Notes: generated by a model not told the origin, from the letters alone. Positions 27,006 to 37,378 are shown, numbered from the stretch's first letter. The stretch is DNA of 64,000 bases from Enhygromyxa salina (GCF_000737335.2 NZ_JMCC02000015.1:1-64000); one strand, 5' to 3'. Program-made: numbers and translations.

Positions 27006-27170
27006 TCAAACCACGGCGTTGGCCACGGGTTCGCCAAGCTCGAGCTGCTCTGCCGCGTCGCGGTACTCGCTGGGGCCTCGTTCGGAACTGTCGCACCCGC
27101 ACAGCGGCGCGAGGGCGAGACCGGCGGCCCCGATAACCTGACGCCCGTCCTGGTGTTGTTTGGGTGCCAC
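27006..27170 (-). CDS. Possible small lipoprotein
   Basis: A 54-residue frame from GTG 27170 with a hydrophobic segment ending in a lipobox-like PLCGC and an acidic mature peptide (SEYRDAAEQLELGEP). It is the only protein-like frame in the 488-bp gap 26887-27374. No clear ribosome binding site; may be chance. Confidence 0.3.
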   Translation of the reverse strand: MAPKQHQDGRQVIGAAGLALAPLCGCDSSERGPSEYRDAAEQLELGEPVANAVV

Positions 27171-27217
27171 CGCGATGCAGCGTGTGCTGCGCGTGCCTTC
27201 CCTGGTTCGAGCCAGCC

Positions 27218-27241
27218 AAATAACACACATCGAACCGTGTT
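27218..27241. promoter_or_regulatory. Inverted repeat, candidate operator of sulfite-reduction operon
   Basis: A perfect 7-bp inverted repeat, ATAACAC / GTGTTAT, separated by 10 bp and lying about 135 bp before the first operon gene. The two half sites are one helical turn and a half apart, as for dimeric regulators. It is AT-rich in GC-rich surroundings. No T-run follows, so not a terminator. Confidence 0.45.
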
Positions 27242-27326
27242 ATATAGCGGCTTAGAAACGGCGTATTTGCGATGATTTCAGAGCCTTTCGGTGCCACCCA
27301 CGCGCGGAGATCATATTAAGTCGTGG

Positions 27327-27337
27327 ATTACCGTAAT
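27327..27337. promoter_or_regulatory. Small palindrome ATTAC-C-GTAAT before the sulfite-reduction operon
   Basis: A perfect 5-1-5 palindrome 37 bp upstream of the DUF2849 start codon. It overlaps a -10-like TAATAC (27334-27339), so a protein bound here would block transcription. Function inferred from position only. Confidence 0.35.
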
Positions 27338-27374
27338 ACTGTCGTGCTTAGCTTCGCGCTCCACGGAGCCCACC

Positions 27375-27701
27375 ATGAAGCTTTGGATCATCACTGGCAG
27401 CGCGACCGAGAGCGGCGCACCGATCTACCTCCAGTCCAGCGGCCGCTGGACTCACAAGCTCAGCGCAGGTCACCCGATCAGCAGCGAGGATGAGCGCCAG
27501 TCGCTGCTCGAGGCCGCGCGCGGGCAGCAAAAATTGGTCTGCGATCCGTACTGGATCGAGGTCCGCCGGGCCGAGCTCGGCCACCTTGCGCCGGTCAGCC
27601 TGCGCGAGAAGATCCGCGCCGAGGGCCCAACGATCTCGCTGCGCCCCGTGCCGCAGCAGCTCGTCGCGACCGCGTCGCGAACGGCGGCCGCCAGCGCCTG
27701 A
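27375..27701 (+). CDS. DUF2849 protein of sulfite reductase operon
   Basis: A 108-residue soluble protein whose start (MKLWIITGSATESGAPIYL) matches the DUF2849 family, small proteins encoded directly before siroheme-type sulfite/nitrite reductases. GGAG lies seven bases before the ATG. It ends 11 bp before the reductase gene, so is certainly in the same transcript. Its molecular role is not established; conserved context implies a supporting role in assimilatory sulfur reduction. Confidence 0.85.
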   Translation: MKLWIITGSATESGAPIYLQSSGRWTHKLSAGHPISSEDERQSLLEAARGQQKLVCDPYWIEVRRAELGHLAPVSLREKIRAEGPTISLRPVPQQLVATASRTAAASA

Positions 27702-27712
27702 CGAGGTCCATC

Positions 27713-29392
27713 ATGTATCGCTACGACCACTACGATCAGGCCCTCGTCGATCAACGCGTCGCGCAGTTTCGCGACCAGATCTCGCGCCGCCTCAGCGGTG
27801 AGATCACCGAAGACGAGTTCAAGCCGCTGCGCCTACAAAACGGCGTGTACATGCAGCTGCACGCCTACATGTTGCGTGTGGCGATCCCCTATGGGCTATT
27901 GTCGAGCGATCAACTGCGCATGCTCGCCCAGGTCTCGCGCACCTACGACCGCGGCTACGGCCACTTCTCGACCCGGCAGAACATCCAATACAACTGGCCG
28001 CGGCTGCAGGACGTCCCGGATCTGCTGGCCGATCTCGCAACCGTGCAGATGCACGCGATCCAGACCAGCGGCAACTGCATTCGCAACACCACCTCGGATC
28101 ACCTCGCTGGGGTCGCGCGTGACGAGCTCGTGGATCCGCGGGTCTACTGCGAGATCATTCGGCAGTGGTCCACGCTGCACCCCGAGTTCGCGTTCTTGCC
28201 ACGCAAGTTCAAGATCGCGGTCACCGGCGCGCCAACGGCCGACCGCGCGGCCGTGCGCGTCCACGACATCGGCGTTCGGGCGATCCCCGGTCCCGGGCCC
28301 GACGACCCCCACGGGTTCCAGATCCTAGTTGGCGGCGGCCTGGGTCGGACCCCGCGGATCGCCGAGATCTGCCGCGAGTTCCTGCCCCGCGAGCACCTGC
28401 TGAGCTACCTCGAGGCGATCCTGCGGGTCTACAACCGCTATGGCCGGCGCGACAACAAGTTCAAGGCCCGCATCAAGATCTTGGTTGGCGCGCTCGGCAT
28501 CGAAGCGTTCAGCCAGCAGGTCGAGGCCGAGTGGGCGCTGATCCGCGACGGCGCGATGCAGCTGACCCAGGCAGAGTTCGATCGGGTCGCCGCTGACTTC
28601 GCCGACCCGGGCTACGCGGCGCTCGAGTCCAGCGATCTGTTCGTGCAGTCGCTCGCGCTCAGCAAGGACCGCGCGCTCGGGCGGTTCGTGGCCAGCAACG
28701 TAATCCCGCACAAACAGCCCGGCTACTCGATCGTGATGATCTCGCTCAAGGCCAAGGGCAAGCCTCCGGGCGACGCCACCGCCGAGCAGATGGAGCTGGT
28801 CGCCGAGCTCGCCGACCGCTACGGGTTTGGCCGGATCGTCGTCGCGCACGAGCAGAACCTGGTGCTGCCCGACGTCGAGAGCCGCCACCTGCCGGATCTG
28901 CACGCGCGGCTCAGCGCGCTGGATCTGGCCGAGCCCAACATCGGCAAGGTCACCGACATCATCGCGTGCCCGGGCCTGGACTACTGCAACCTCGCCAACG
29001 CGCGCTCCATCCCAATCGCCACGCGGATCAGCGACAAGATCGAAGACCTCGACTACCTCCACGACCTCGGCGACATCAGCCTCAACATCTCGGGCTGCAT
29101 CAACGCCTGCGGCCATCACCACGTCGGCAACATCGGGATCCTGGGCATCGACAAGCAGGGCGAAGAATTTTACCAGCTGATGCTCGGCGGCTCGCCCGGC
29201 GACGACGCCTCGATCGGCAAGATCCTGGGGCCCGCCCTGCCAAGCGCCGAGATCGTCGACGCCGTCGCCAACGTGCTGCGGACCTACATCGACAACCGCG
29301 AGTCGGCTGACGAGCGCTTCCTCGACTACGTGCGCCGGGCCGGCTTCGAGCCATTCAAGGAGCAACTCTATGGTTCCAACGACCATGTCTGA
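27713..29392 (+). CDS. cysI: Siroheme nitrite/sulfite reductase
   Basis: A 559-residue one-subunit reductase carrying a [4Fe-4S] cluster coupled to siroheme, carrying out six-electron reduction (sulfite to sulfide). Two ferredoxin-like half domains precede the two siroheme folds. The cluster/siroheme ligands are C419 and C425 (CPGLDYC) and C462 and C466 (CINAC), the family's C-x5-C...C-x3-C pattern. 'GHFSTRQNIQYNW' and 'TSGNCIRNTTSDH' are conserved substrate/siroheme contacts. The flanking DUF2849 and DUF934 genes argue for sulfite rather than nitrite. No CysJ flavoprotein is nearby, so ferredoxin may be the donor. GAGG precedes the ATG. Confidence 0.92.
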   Translation: MYRYDHYDQALVDQRVAQFRDQISRRLSGEITEDEFKPLRLQNGVYMQLHAYMLRVAIPYGLLSSDQLRMLAQVSRTYDRGYGHFSTRQNIQYNWPRLQDVPDLLADLATVQMHAIQTSGNCIRNTTSDHLAGVARDELVDPRVYCEIIRQWSTLHPEFAFLPRKFKIAVTGAPTADRAAVRVHDIGVRAIPGPGPDDPHGFQILVGGGLGRTPRIAEICREFLPREHLLSYLEAILRVYNRYGRRDNKFKARIKILVGALGIEAFSQQVEAEWALIRDGAMQLTQAEFDRVAADFADPGYAALESSDLFVQSLALSKDRALGRFVASNVIPHKQPGYSIVMISLKAKGKPPGDATAEQMELVAELADRYGFGRIVVAHEQNLVLPDVESRHLPDLHARLSALDLAEPNIGKVTDIIACPGLDYCNLANARSIPIATRISDKIEDLDYLHDLGDISLNISGCINACGHHHVGNIGILGIDKQGEEFYQLMLGGSPGDDASIGKILGPALPSAEIVDAVANVLRTYIDNRESADERFLDYVRRAGFEPFKEQLYGSNDHV

Positions 29393-29924
29393 GACCCCCG
29401 AACTGCACCCGGGCGCGCGGCGAATCGTCCGCGTGGGCGCAAGCGGCAAGCCAGAGATCGCAATTGATCACTGGCAGCGGCTTGGCGACGACGACCCATT
29501 CCCAAGCCTCGACGCGCTGCCGGTGTTGGTCACGCTCGCGCGCGCCGAACGTGACCGCCAAGCGCTCGAGCAGCGAACCGGCGCTTGGGGGGTGTGGGTA
29601 CCGGGCAACGCCGATCCAGAGCAAATCGCCGAGCGCCTGCGCGATCGCGTACTGGTTGCAATCGAGGTCACCAAATTCACCGACGGTCGGCACTATTCGT
29701 TGGCCCGGCTACTGCGTGATCGCTACGGCTTCACGGGCGAATTGCGAGCATTTGGCGATGTGTTGCCCGATCAGCTCTCGTACATGCAGCGCTGTGGCTA
29801 CAGCTCGTTCGAGCTTGCCCCCGGCAAGTCGCTCGAGACGGGGCTGCGGTGCTTGACTGCATTTTCAGTCAGCTACCAAGGCAACACTACGGATCCGCGA
29901 CCACTGTATCGACGTCGAGCTTGA
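29370..29924 (+). CDS. DUF934 protein of sulfite reductase operon
   Basis: A 184-residue soluble protein with the DUF934 hallmark 'FTDGRHYSLARLLRDRYGF' followed by 'GELRAFGDVLPDQL'. Family members are usually encoded next to assimilatory sulfite reductase and are often annotated as oxidoreductase-associated. The start overlaps the reductase gene by 23 bp and has AAGGAG seven bases upstream, a sign of translational coupling. It closes the operon: no cysH, cysD/N or siroheme synthase gene follows in this window. Confidence 0.88.
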   Translation: MVPTTMSETPELHPGARRIVRVGASGKPEIAIDHWQRLGDDDPFPSLDALPVLVTLARAERDRQALEQRTGAWGVWVPGNADPEQIAERLRDRVLVAIEVTKFTDGRHYSLARLLRDRYGFTGELRAFGDVLPDQLSYMQRCGYSSFELAPGKSLETGLRCLTAFSVSYQGNTTDPRPLYRRRA

Positions 29925-30110
29925 GCCCTAAAAGCGCCATTTTTGCCGTCACGTTGCTGTCACTAAAGTGGTGAAGTTGCGACAGATAGCCTGAGAGACG
30001 GGTGCGCGACACGGTTTGGCGAGGAGGCGCGGTGTCGCCCGGCGCTCGTCGCTACCGTGGGGCTCGGTCCGTGCGCCTGGACTTTTGTGGACCGGCGCTA
30101 TAGTCAGGTC

Positions 30111-31442
30111 GTGGCCTCATACGCAACGATTGGATTGACGAAGTTCGGCGTCGCTACAGTGGTCCTTTCGGCATGTTACGTCCCTAATCCCGACTACATG
30201 CTCGACGACGCTGGCGAGACTGACAGCGAAGCGACGAGCGGCTCGGACAACGAGACCAGCGACGGCGCCCCTAACGACGACGCCAACCCCAACGACGATG
30301 GCGATGGCGATGGCGGTGGCGATGGCGGTCGCGATGGCGACGGCGATGGCGATGGCGGCATCGACGACGACGAGCCCAGCTGCGGGGACGGCAACGTGGA
30401 TCCCGGGGAGTTTTGCTTCACGGGCGTCGAGCTGCTCGACTGGGTCGAGATCCAGTCGCTGGCAGTCGGTGACTTCAACGGCGATGGCAAGCTGGACATC
30501 GCCGTCGCCGTCAAAGACACCGCGTTCGTGTTGCTTGGTGACGGCACCGGGAGCTTTCCCTTGCAGTCCGAGCTCCTCGTGCCAGATAGCGACTATCGGG
30601 GCGTCGCCGCCGGCGACTTGGACGGTGACCTCGTCGATGATCTCGTGTTCGCCCGCGAGTCAAACGACTCCGTGCTCATCTACAGCTCGAACTCCGAAGG
30701 CGGCGGTGGGCCGTGGCGGACCTACAGTGTCGGCGACAAGCCCCGCGCGATCGCCCTCGCGTCGCTCGCTGAGGGTCACCCGCTCGATGTCGTCGTGGCC
30801 AACCACGGCGACGACTCGATCTCAACCCTGTTTGGACAGGGCATGGGGTTGCTCGGCACAACGGTGGAATACGACGTCGGCGACGAACCCAACGACATCG
30901 CGCTGGTCGACTTCGATCACGACACAACCCTCGATCTGGTCGTCAGCAATTACGGCGACGCCTCGCTGTCGGTGCTGCGTGGCGTCGGCGACGGCACCTT
31001 CATGCCCGAGGAGACCTACCCACTGCTCGAGAAGCCGACCGCGTTCGTGACCGCCGACCTCGACCAAGATGGCTGGCTCGATGTCGCCGCGGTGCTCGAG
31101 GGACTCGACGCGGTTCAGCTTCTGTTTGGTGAAGGTGCCGGCTCACTTCACGACAGCTGGTGCGTGGCCGCCGTCGGCGACAAGCCGATCGACGCGGCCG
31201 CGAGCGACCTCAACAAGGACGGCGCCGTCGATCTCATCGTCGCCAACGCCGACAGCCGCGACGTTGGCGTGCTGTTTGGGAGCAGCATTCAGCCCGAGGC
31301 CTTCAGCGGCTACCACACGCTGCTGTGGTTGAGCGACTTCAACCAACTCACGACGGTGGAGGTCGCCGATCTCAACGCCGATGGTGTCGATGATGTGCTG
31401 GTTGCGGGCGAGGGGCTTCGCTTGCTGATCTCCAACCCCTGA
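30111..31442 (+). CDS. FG-GAP/VCBS repeat lipoprotein
   Basis: About 443 residues from GTG 30111. Lipoprotein signal (lipobox VLSAC), Asp/Asn/Gly linker, then six or seven FG-GAP-like repeats with calcium-loop motifs: DFNGDGKLD, DLDGDLVDD, DFDHDTTLD, DLDQDGWLD, DLNKDGAVD and DLNADGVDD. This predicts an integrin-alpha-like seven-bladed propeller that binds calcium and probably a surface ligand. Converges with the sigma-54 activator gene, with only about 11 bp between the two stops. Confidence 0.88.
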   Translation: MASYATIGLTKFGVATVVLSACYVPNPDYMLDDAGETDSEATSGSDNETSDGAPNDDANPNDDGDGDGGGDGGRDGDGDGDGGIDDDEPSCGDGNVDPGEFCFTGVELLDWVEIQSLAVGDFNGDGKLDIAVAVKDTAFVLLGDGTGSFPLQSELLVPDSDYRGVAAGDLDGDLVDDLVFARESNDSVLIYSSNSEGGGGPWRTYSVGDKPRAIALASLAEGHPLDVVVANHGDDSISTLFGQGMGLLGTTVEYDVGDEPNDIALVDFDHDTTLDLVVSNYGDASLSVLRGVGDGTFMPEETYPLLEKPTAFVTADLDQDGWLDVAAVLEGLDAVQLLFGEGAGSLHDSWCVAAVGDKPIDAAASDLNKDGAVDLIVANADSRDVGVLFGSSIQPEAFSGYHTLLWLSDFNQLTTVEVADLNADGVDDVLVAGEGLRLLISNP

Positions 31443-31453
31443 GCGCGGGCGCC

Positions 31454-32971
<1,518 letters not shown>

Positions 32972-33005
32972 GGGTGGTGAGGACGTTACCAGATCACCGG
33001 AGTCA

Positions 33006-33177
33006 CCCGTCGGGAGCGAGCGAAGCGAGTGACCCGCGAAGGTCAACACCCTCCGGGGGCGTCTAAACAAGCCCCCTTCGAGGGGGCCACTCATGCCCCC
33101 GCCCGCAAACAACCCGTCGGGAGCGAGCGAAGCGAGTGACCTGCGAAGTGCGATATCCTCCGGGGGTCTAAACAAGG
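33006..33177. repeat. Duplicated ~65-bp intergenic element
   Basis: Two near-identical copies begin at 33006 and 33113 (period 107 bp). Each starts CCCGTCGGGAGCGAGCGAAG, continues through GCGAGTGACC and, after a divergent stretch, ends CTCCGGGGG(C)GTCTAAACAAG (about 33071 and 33173). The second copy ends about 15 bp before the decayed POT gene. Each copy has small inverted elements (GCGAGCGAAGCGAG). The spread of this element in the genome is unknown. Confidence 0.8.
33071..33087. terminator. GC hairpin between repeat copies
   Basis: GCCCCCT / AGGGGGC form a perfect seven-base stem around a three-base loop, between the two repeat copies. There is no T-run on either side, so termination is a guess from shape only; it may be part of the repeat element. 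Confidence 0.35.
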
Positions 33178-33187
33178 AAGTGCGTGG

Positions 33188-34117
33188 ATGACGTCTGAGC
33201 AACCGCAGGCGACCGCTCTCGATCCCCGCCTGGCCGCGATCCGAGACTTCAAAGGCAAGTATCCGCACCAGCTGTGGTGGTTGTTTCTGTCCGAGATGTG
33301 GGAGCGGTTTTGCTTCTACGGGATGCGCGGCGTGCTGACGGTGTTCATGCCGAGCAGCTCGCGCTGACCAAGGCCGACGCCAGCTTGCAGCACGGGGCGA
33401 TCCAAGCGTTCGTCTACGCGATGACCTTTGTCGGCGGCTTCTTTGCCGACAAGATCCTGGGCTTTCGCAAGTCGATCACCTGGGGCGGGCTCTTGATGAT
33501 CGTGGGTAGCTTCACCGTAGCAGCGGCCCCGAGCGAGCTGTTTTATATCGGCACCAGCATCACGATCGTGGGCACTGGCTTCTTCAAGCCGAACATCTCG
33601 GGCATCGTGGGTCTGCTCTACCATGACGGCGACAAGCGCCGCGACGCGCGGCTTTGGGCAGTTCTACTCCGGGATCAACATCGGGGCCGCGCTTGGCGGG
33701 TGGTCAAGTTTGGGCACGGCTTCTTCTTTGTTACGGGCGGCTTTTACTTGTTTCACAGCCTGATGCGCTACGCCGAATCCGACGGGATATCGTCGCTGGC
33801 GCTGTTCAGTCTGGCCTGGCTGGTCATGACGGTCGGCGAGCTTTGCCTGTCGCCGATCGGCGATGACCCGGCTCTCGCCCAAGCGCATATTTGGGATCAT
33901 CATGGGCCCGTGGTTTCTGGCGAGCGCGTATGGTCAATACTTGGCCGGACTACTGGGCGCGGGGATGGCCAGCGTTGACGACAGCGCGCCAGGCGTGGAC
34001 CGGCTGCGCGGGTACACGGACGGCTATGAGCAGCTGTCGCTGTATGCGGTGATCTGTGGCGTGGTGCTGATCGCCATCTCGCCGTTCGTCCGCAAGCTGA
34101 TGCACGACGAAGCGTAG
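33188..34117 (+). pseudogene. Decayed POT-family (PTR2) peptide transporter gene
   Basis: Pieces of a proton-dependent oligopeptide transporter lie in order but in different frames. An intact N-terminus starts at ATG 33188 (...FLSEMWERFCFYGMRGVL, the family's first helix) and stops at 33365. The sequence continues one frame over (EQLALTKADASLQHG to GIVGLLYHDGDKRRDA) after one lost base near 33352. 'GFGQFYSGINIGAALGG' needs another shift near 33650 (one extra base). About 150-200 codons of the middle are absent. 'WLVMTVGELCLSPIG' then shifts again near 33865 into 'SPKRIFGIIMGPWFLASAYGQYL' to the stop at 34117. Intact family members have ~450-500 residues and 12-14 helices. Non-functional as it stands. 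Confidence 0.88.
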
Positions 34118-34399
34118 TCAATGGGTCATCGGTGCTTCCGTCTTGGAGCTTCGCCATAATTGCCACGGGTAGGGTCCGCTTGTTTTGCGCATGCTCACGG
34201 CCCCAAACGCCATCGCCGACCGGGATCCCTGCTCCTGTCCGCCGGGAGCCCACCGGTCCTCGCAGCCCTGAACCCACGCAGGCCCGCGTCGTCGAGCCGG
34301 CCCAAGGGGCGAACTGGCACGTTCGCCAGACTGGGAGGCAGCCCCCCACGGCGCGCGATCACGATTGCCAGCCGAGCCCCCGCGTGCAAACGTGAGCAC

Positions 34400-35284
34400 A
34401 TGAAGCGGCTGCCCTTGCTGAGCTTGTTCGTGCTTCCACTCGTCTTCGCGTGCAACGACGACGGCAAGAGCGACGACACCACGAGCGGGCCCGGCAGCAC
34501 CGAGCAAGGCGACGGCGACGGTGACAAGACCGGGGATGGCGATGGCGACAACACCGGCGATAGCGACACCGGAGATGGCGACGGCGATCCGGCCTGCATT
34601 CCAGGCGAGCTCAACTGCGAGTGCAACGCAGGCCAGTGCCTTGGCGAGCTCGAGTGTGTCGACAACACATGCGTCGCCAGCTGTATCCCTGGCGAACTGG
34701 GCTGTGAGTGCAACGGTGGCCAGTGCCTTGGCGACCTCGAATGTGTCGGTGATGTATGCAGCGATCCCAATTGCATCCCCGGCGAGCTCAACTGTGAGTG
34801 CAACGGCGGACAATGCCTCGGAGACCTCGAGTGCATTGGGAATTTGTGTATGGAGGTTAGTGGGGATGGCGATGGCGATGGCGATGGCGATGGCGATCCG
34901 CCTTGTCCCAATCCCAACGAGATGATGTGCGATGGTCAGTGCATCGACGTCATGGAGAACAATGACAACTGCGGGTCTTGTGGTACTGTCTGCAACTGGC
35001 TCAATAAAGGGGCCCCCGACATCGGCTCCTGCGTCGATGGCGACTGTTTACCCACGTTCTACCCATGCTACAGCCAAGCAGATGGCTTCATCAACTGTGA
35101 TGAAATGTGTGCCAGCTTTGGTGAGATTTGCGTCAACAACGGGTGCGACCACAACACCCACGTCTACACCGACAGCATGAACATCTGCAACGGTGGACTT
35201 GTTGGCGGCCAATCCAGTTTGGGCTGCGGCCAGTCCATCGGGTGGCTCCAAGGCGACTGGGTTGGATGCTGCTGCACGCAGTAG
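34400..35284 (+). CDS. Lipoprotein with three 25-residue Cys repeats
   Basis: A 294-residue lipoprotein: signal with lipobox VFAC, Gly-Asp linker, then three tandem modules of the form CIPGELxCECNxGQCLGxLECxxxxC (~60-135), a second Gly-Asp linker, and a C-terminal domain with a 'CxxxMMCDGQCIDVxxNxxNCGSCGxxC' stigma-like module and a WLQGDWVGCCC ending. All cysteines occur in even, regularly spaced patterns, so a disulfide-locked surface protein is expected. No enzyme motif. The upstream gap 34118-34399 shows no supported gene. Confidence 0.82.
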   Translation: MKRLPLLSLFVLPLVFACNDDGKSDDTTSGPGSTEQGDGDGDKTGDGDGDNTGDSDTGDGDGDPACIPGELNCECNAGQCLGELECVDNTCVASCIPGELGCECNGGQCLGDLECVGDVCSDPNCIPGELNCECNGGQCLGDLECIGNLCMEVSGDGDGDGDGDGDPPCPNPNEMMCDGQCIDVMENNDNCGSCGTVCNWLNKGAPDIGSCVDGDCLPTFYPCYSQADGFINCDEMCASFGEICVNNGCDHNTHVYTDSMNICNGGLVGGQSSLGCGQSIGWLQGDWVGCCCTQ

Positions 35285-35640
35285 CTCCTATCCGCTACAC
35301 CACCGCGCCCGCCACGACCACGACCATGACGTCGCCATGAGTCGCGAGGCCCAGGTCATAGTCGCAACTTTCACTCACAGCGACATCGCTGCCGCGCACG
35401 CATTCTACTCGAGCACCGCGGCCTGCCGCAGGCGAGATCGACGAGGAGCACGTGCTGCTACTCGACCTTCTACAGGCCCAGCATCGAACCCCTCGCCCGC
35501 TGCCTAGAGCATGGCTGACGATGTATTGCCGATGATACTCGTTCATGAAGAGCGTCTCCTACCGTCCATCACCGTCGAAGTCCCCGTCGGCGACCGCACC
35601 GAGGCTCAGGCTCCGGGCAGGGGACCGTCCGGCTCCTCGT
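35285..35640. other. Non-coding gap with possible coding relics
   Basis: No intact gene. A plus-strand frame from ATG 35338 (MSREAQVIVATFTHSDIAAA) runs into an Arg-rich shift, and the next frame then reads plausibly (GEIDEEHVLLLDLLQAQHR). This hints at a degraded short gene. GC content is lower than in neighbouring genes. Confidence 0.3.
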
Positions 35641-35646
35641 GACGGC

Positions 35647-35980
35647 TCAGTCCTCGACGTCGGCGAGGAAGGTCTGCTGCATGAGCTCCTCGAGTCATCA
35701 CCCAACTCATCTGAGCTGCGCCATCCACGACCTGAGTCAAGAACGATTCGATCGGCTCAGCCGGGTCCCTCCACTCGATCTCCGAACCCGCGGGCCCGTA
35801 GGACACCGCACCCAACGCCTCCTCGCCAGAGCCACGTCCCCTCGACATTGTTGTTCGAGAACACCAACGCCCCACCCTCGACTGTGGCTGCGGTACATCG
35901 GCGGTGTCGGCGTCCAATGCGTGAGCAAGGTTGACAACCTCTACCGCGGTAGACCCCGCTTTCACGTCGACCGAAGCCAA
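35647..35980 (-). pseudogene. Frameshifted remnant, possibly SUKH/immunity-like
   Basis: Protein-like segments follow one another in different minus-strand frames: STAVEVVNLAHALDADTADV, then one frame over VEGGALVFSNNNVEGTWLW, then back to EEALGAVSYGPAGSEIEW and DPAEPIESFLTQVVDGAAQM, then a third frame EELMQQTFLADVED followed by a stop at 35647. No single frame is convincing. The order '...ALVF.NNN...WLW ... W..P...FLxQ' recalls SMI1/KNR4-like (SUKH) immunity proteins, but this is only a resemblance. The gene start, above 35980, is not clear. Bases 35981-36089 hold nothing I can support. Confidence 0.45.
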
Positions 35981-36089
35981 GCCGACCGGCGCGTCTCGGT
36001 GTGGACGTCGAATGCCTCACTTAGACCATGTCGAGGGCCCTCTTCCGTTTTTTTGCGCGCAGAAAACACGCTCTCATTCAACCTGAGGG

Positions 36090-36938
36090 TCAATTGCCTG
36101 CGCCAGTCGCCGCAATCAGGAATTCGCTGAGCAAGCGCGCGACTTGATCGGGCTGGTCTTCTTGCAGGAAGTGCCCGCAATTGGGGATCGCCGTGATCTC
36201 GGCCTGGGGCAGCAGGCCGCCGAGCTTGGCCATGGTCTTGGCGACGTCGGGCAGGATCCGATCGTTCTCGCCGTAGATCATGCGAACCGGGATATCGGCG
36301 AACGCCGGCATGGTCTGGGTGATGAAGCGAAACCCGCCGGGTCCCAACCCCTGGGCGGTCCGCAGCAGCGCCTTGCCGGCCGCCCACTCGGTGAACGGAT
36401 CGGTGTAGAGGCGCGCCACCTCATCAGTGATCACCTCGCGGTTGACCACGCCCAAGCGCATCGAAGCCGCTACCCCCGCTGGGCTCGCCAGCCATCGGCG
36501 AAGACCTGGCGTGTAGCTGGCGGCCACGAACGCCACGACCGCCCACGAGGGCACGGGGAACACCAAGGTGTTGAGCAGCGCGAGCGCCTCGACCCGCTCG
36601 CGATGGCGGCAAGCCCAGTACAGCCCGACCGGCCCGCCAAGATCGTGGACGACCAGGCTCAGGCGATCGACGCCGATCTCGGCGAGGAAACCGTCGATCG
36701 CCGACTCGAAGAAGGTAAACCCATAGCGCTGATCCAGCGGCTTTTCCGAGCCGCCGAAGCCGGGCAGATCCAGGGCGATCGCGCGGTGGGTCTGGCCAAC
36801 GACCGGCAGGATCTTGCGCCACAGCTCGGCGCTGGTTGGCCAGCCGTGGACAAACAACACGACCGGCCCTTCGCCGGCTTCGAGCCAGTGCAGATCGAGG
36901 TTCGCCGCACGAATCCGGTGACTGGAGAGCTTGGCCAC
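36090..36938 (-). CDS. Alpha/beta hydrolase (haloalkane dehalogenase/epoxide hydrolase-like)
   Basis: A 282-residue cytoplasmic hydrolase. The oxyanion-hole motif HGWP is at ~30-33. The nucleophile elbow reads VVHDLGGPVG (~96-105), so the nucleophile is Asp, as in haloalkane dehalogenases and epoxide hydrolases, not Ser. An acid residue lies in YGENDRIL and the catalytic His in NCGHFLQED near the C-terminus. A cap domain covers ~130-210. The substrate cannot be told from sequence. Divergent from the small membrane protein at 37004; start at ATG 36938. Confidence 0.85.
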   Translation of the reverse strand: MAKLSSHRIRAANLDLHWLEAGEGPVVLFVHGWPTSAELWRKILPVVGQTHRAIALDLPGFGGSEKPLDQRYGFTFFESAIDGFLAEIGVDRLSLVVHDLGGPVGLYWACRHRERVEALALLNTLVFPVPSWAVVAFVAASYTPGLRRWLASPAGVAASMRLGVVNREVITDEVARLYTDPFTEWAAGKALLRTAQGLGPGGFRFITQTMPAFADIPVRMIYGENDRILPDVAKTMAKLGGLLPQAEITAIPNCGHFLQEDQPDQVARLLSEFLIAATGAGN

Positions 36939-37003
36939 CGACCGACATTACACGACGCGGGCAGGCCGCTCGCGAGCCGCCGAGAACGTGCGACACTCGG
37001 CGC

Positions 37004-37378
37004 GTGTTCGAGGATCTCGAGACCCAAGGCGCGCGCCGGGCCGTGTGGTTCACCCTCGGCGGGGCCATGCTCATGGTCTCGTGCTACTGGGGCTTTCGCT
37101 ACTTCGTACACATCGCCGCCTACGCGGTCGACGTCGGCACCCCAACCAGCCGCGACGCGGTGGGCCACGCAGGTGCCCCGCTCGCGCTTGGGCTGACCGC
37201 GGGCATGGTGTTGTTCTACATGGGCACGGTGCGTCTGCTCGTCGGCCCCAAGATCGACGCGATCGACATCAGGCGCCTGACCGCGCCCGGGCTGCTCTAC
37301 GCGCTGGGGTTCGCAGGCTGCGTGGGCCTGGTCGCCTGGCTGGTCGTCGGCTTCTTCAAGATCGACCTGTTCGGCTGA
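37004..37378 (+). CDS. Small membrane protein, three helices
   Basis: About 124 residues from GTG 37004, with three hydrophobic helices (~14-34, 62-82 and 98-118) separated by short polar loops, and a cytoplasmic-looking Asp/Glu N-terminus (VFEDLETQGARRAVWF). No known family. The frame upstream of the GTG overlaps the divergent hydrolase start and is Arg-rich, so I exclude it. Confidence 0.65.
   Translation: MFEDLETQGARRAVWFTLGGAMLMVSCYWGFRYFVHIAAYAVDVGTPTSRDAVGHAGAPLALGLTAGMVLFYMGTVRLLVGPKIDAIDIRRLTAPGLLYALGFAGCVGLVAWLVVGFFKIDLFG

Noticed and set aside
27196..27215. T-arm-like CTGGTTCGAGCCAG suggesting a tRNA
   Set aside because: No matching acceptor, D- or anticodon stems upstream within 60 bases, and the flanks do not pair.
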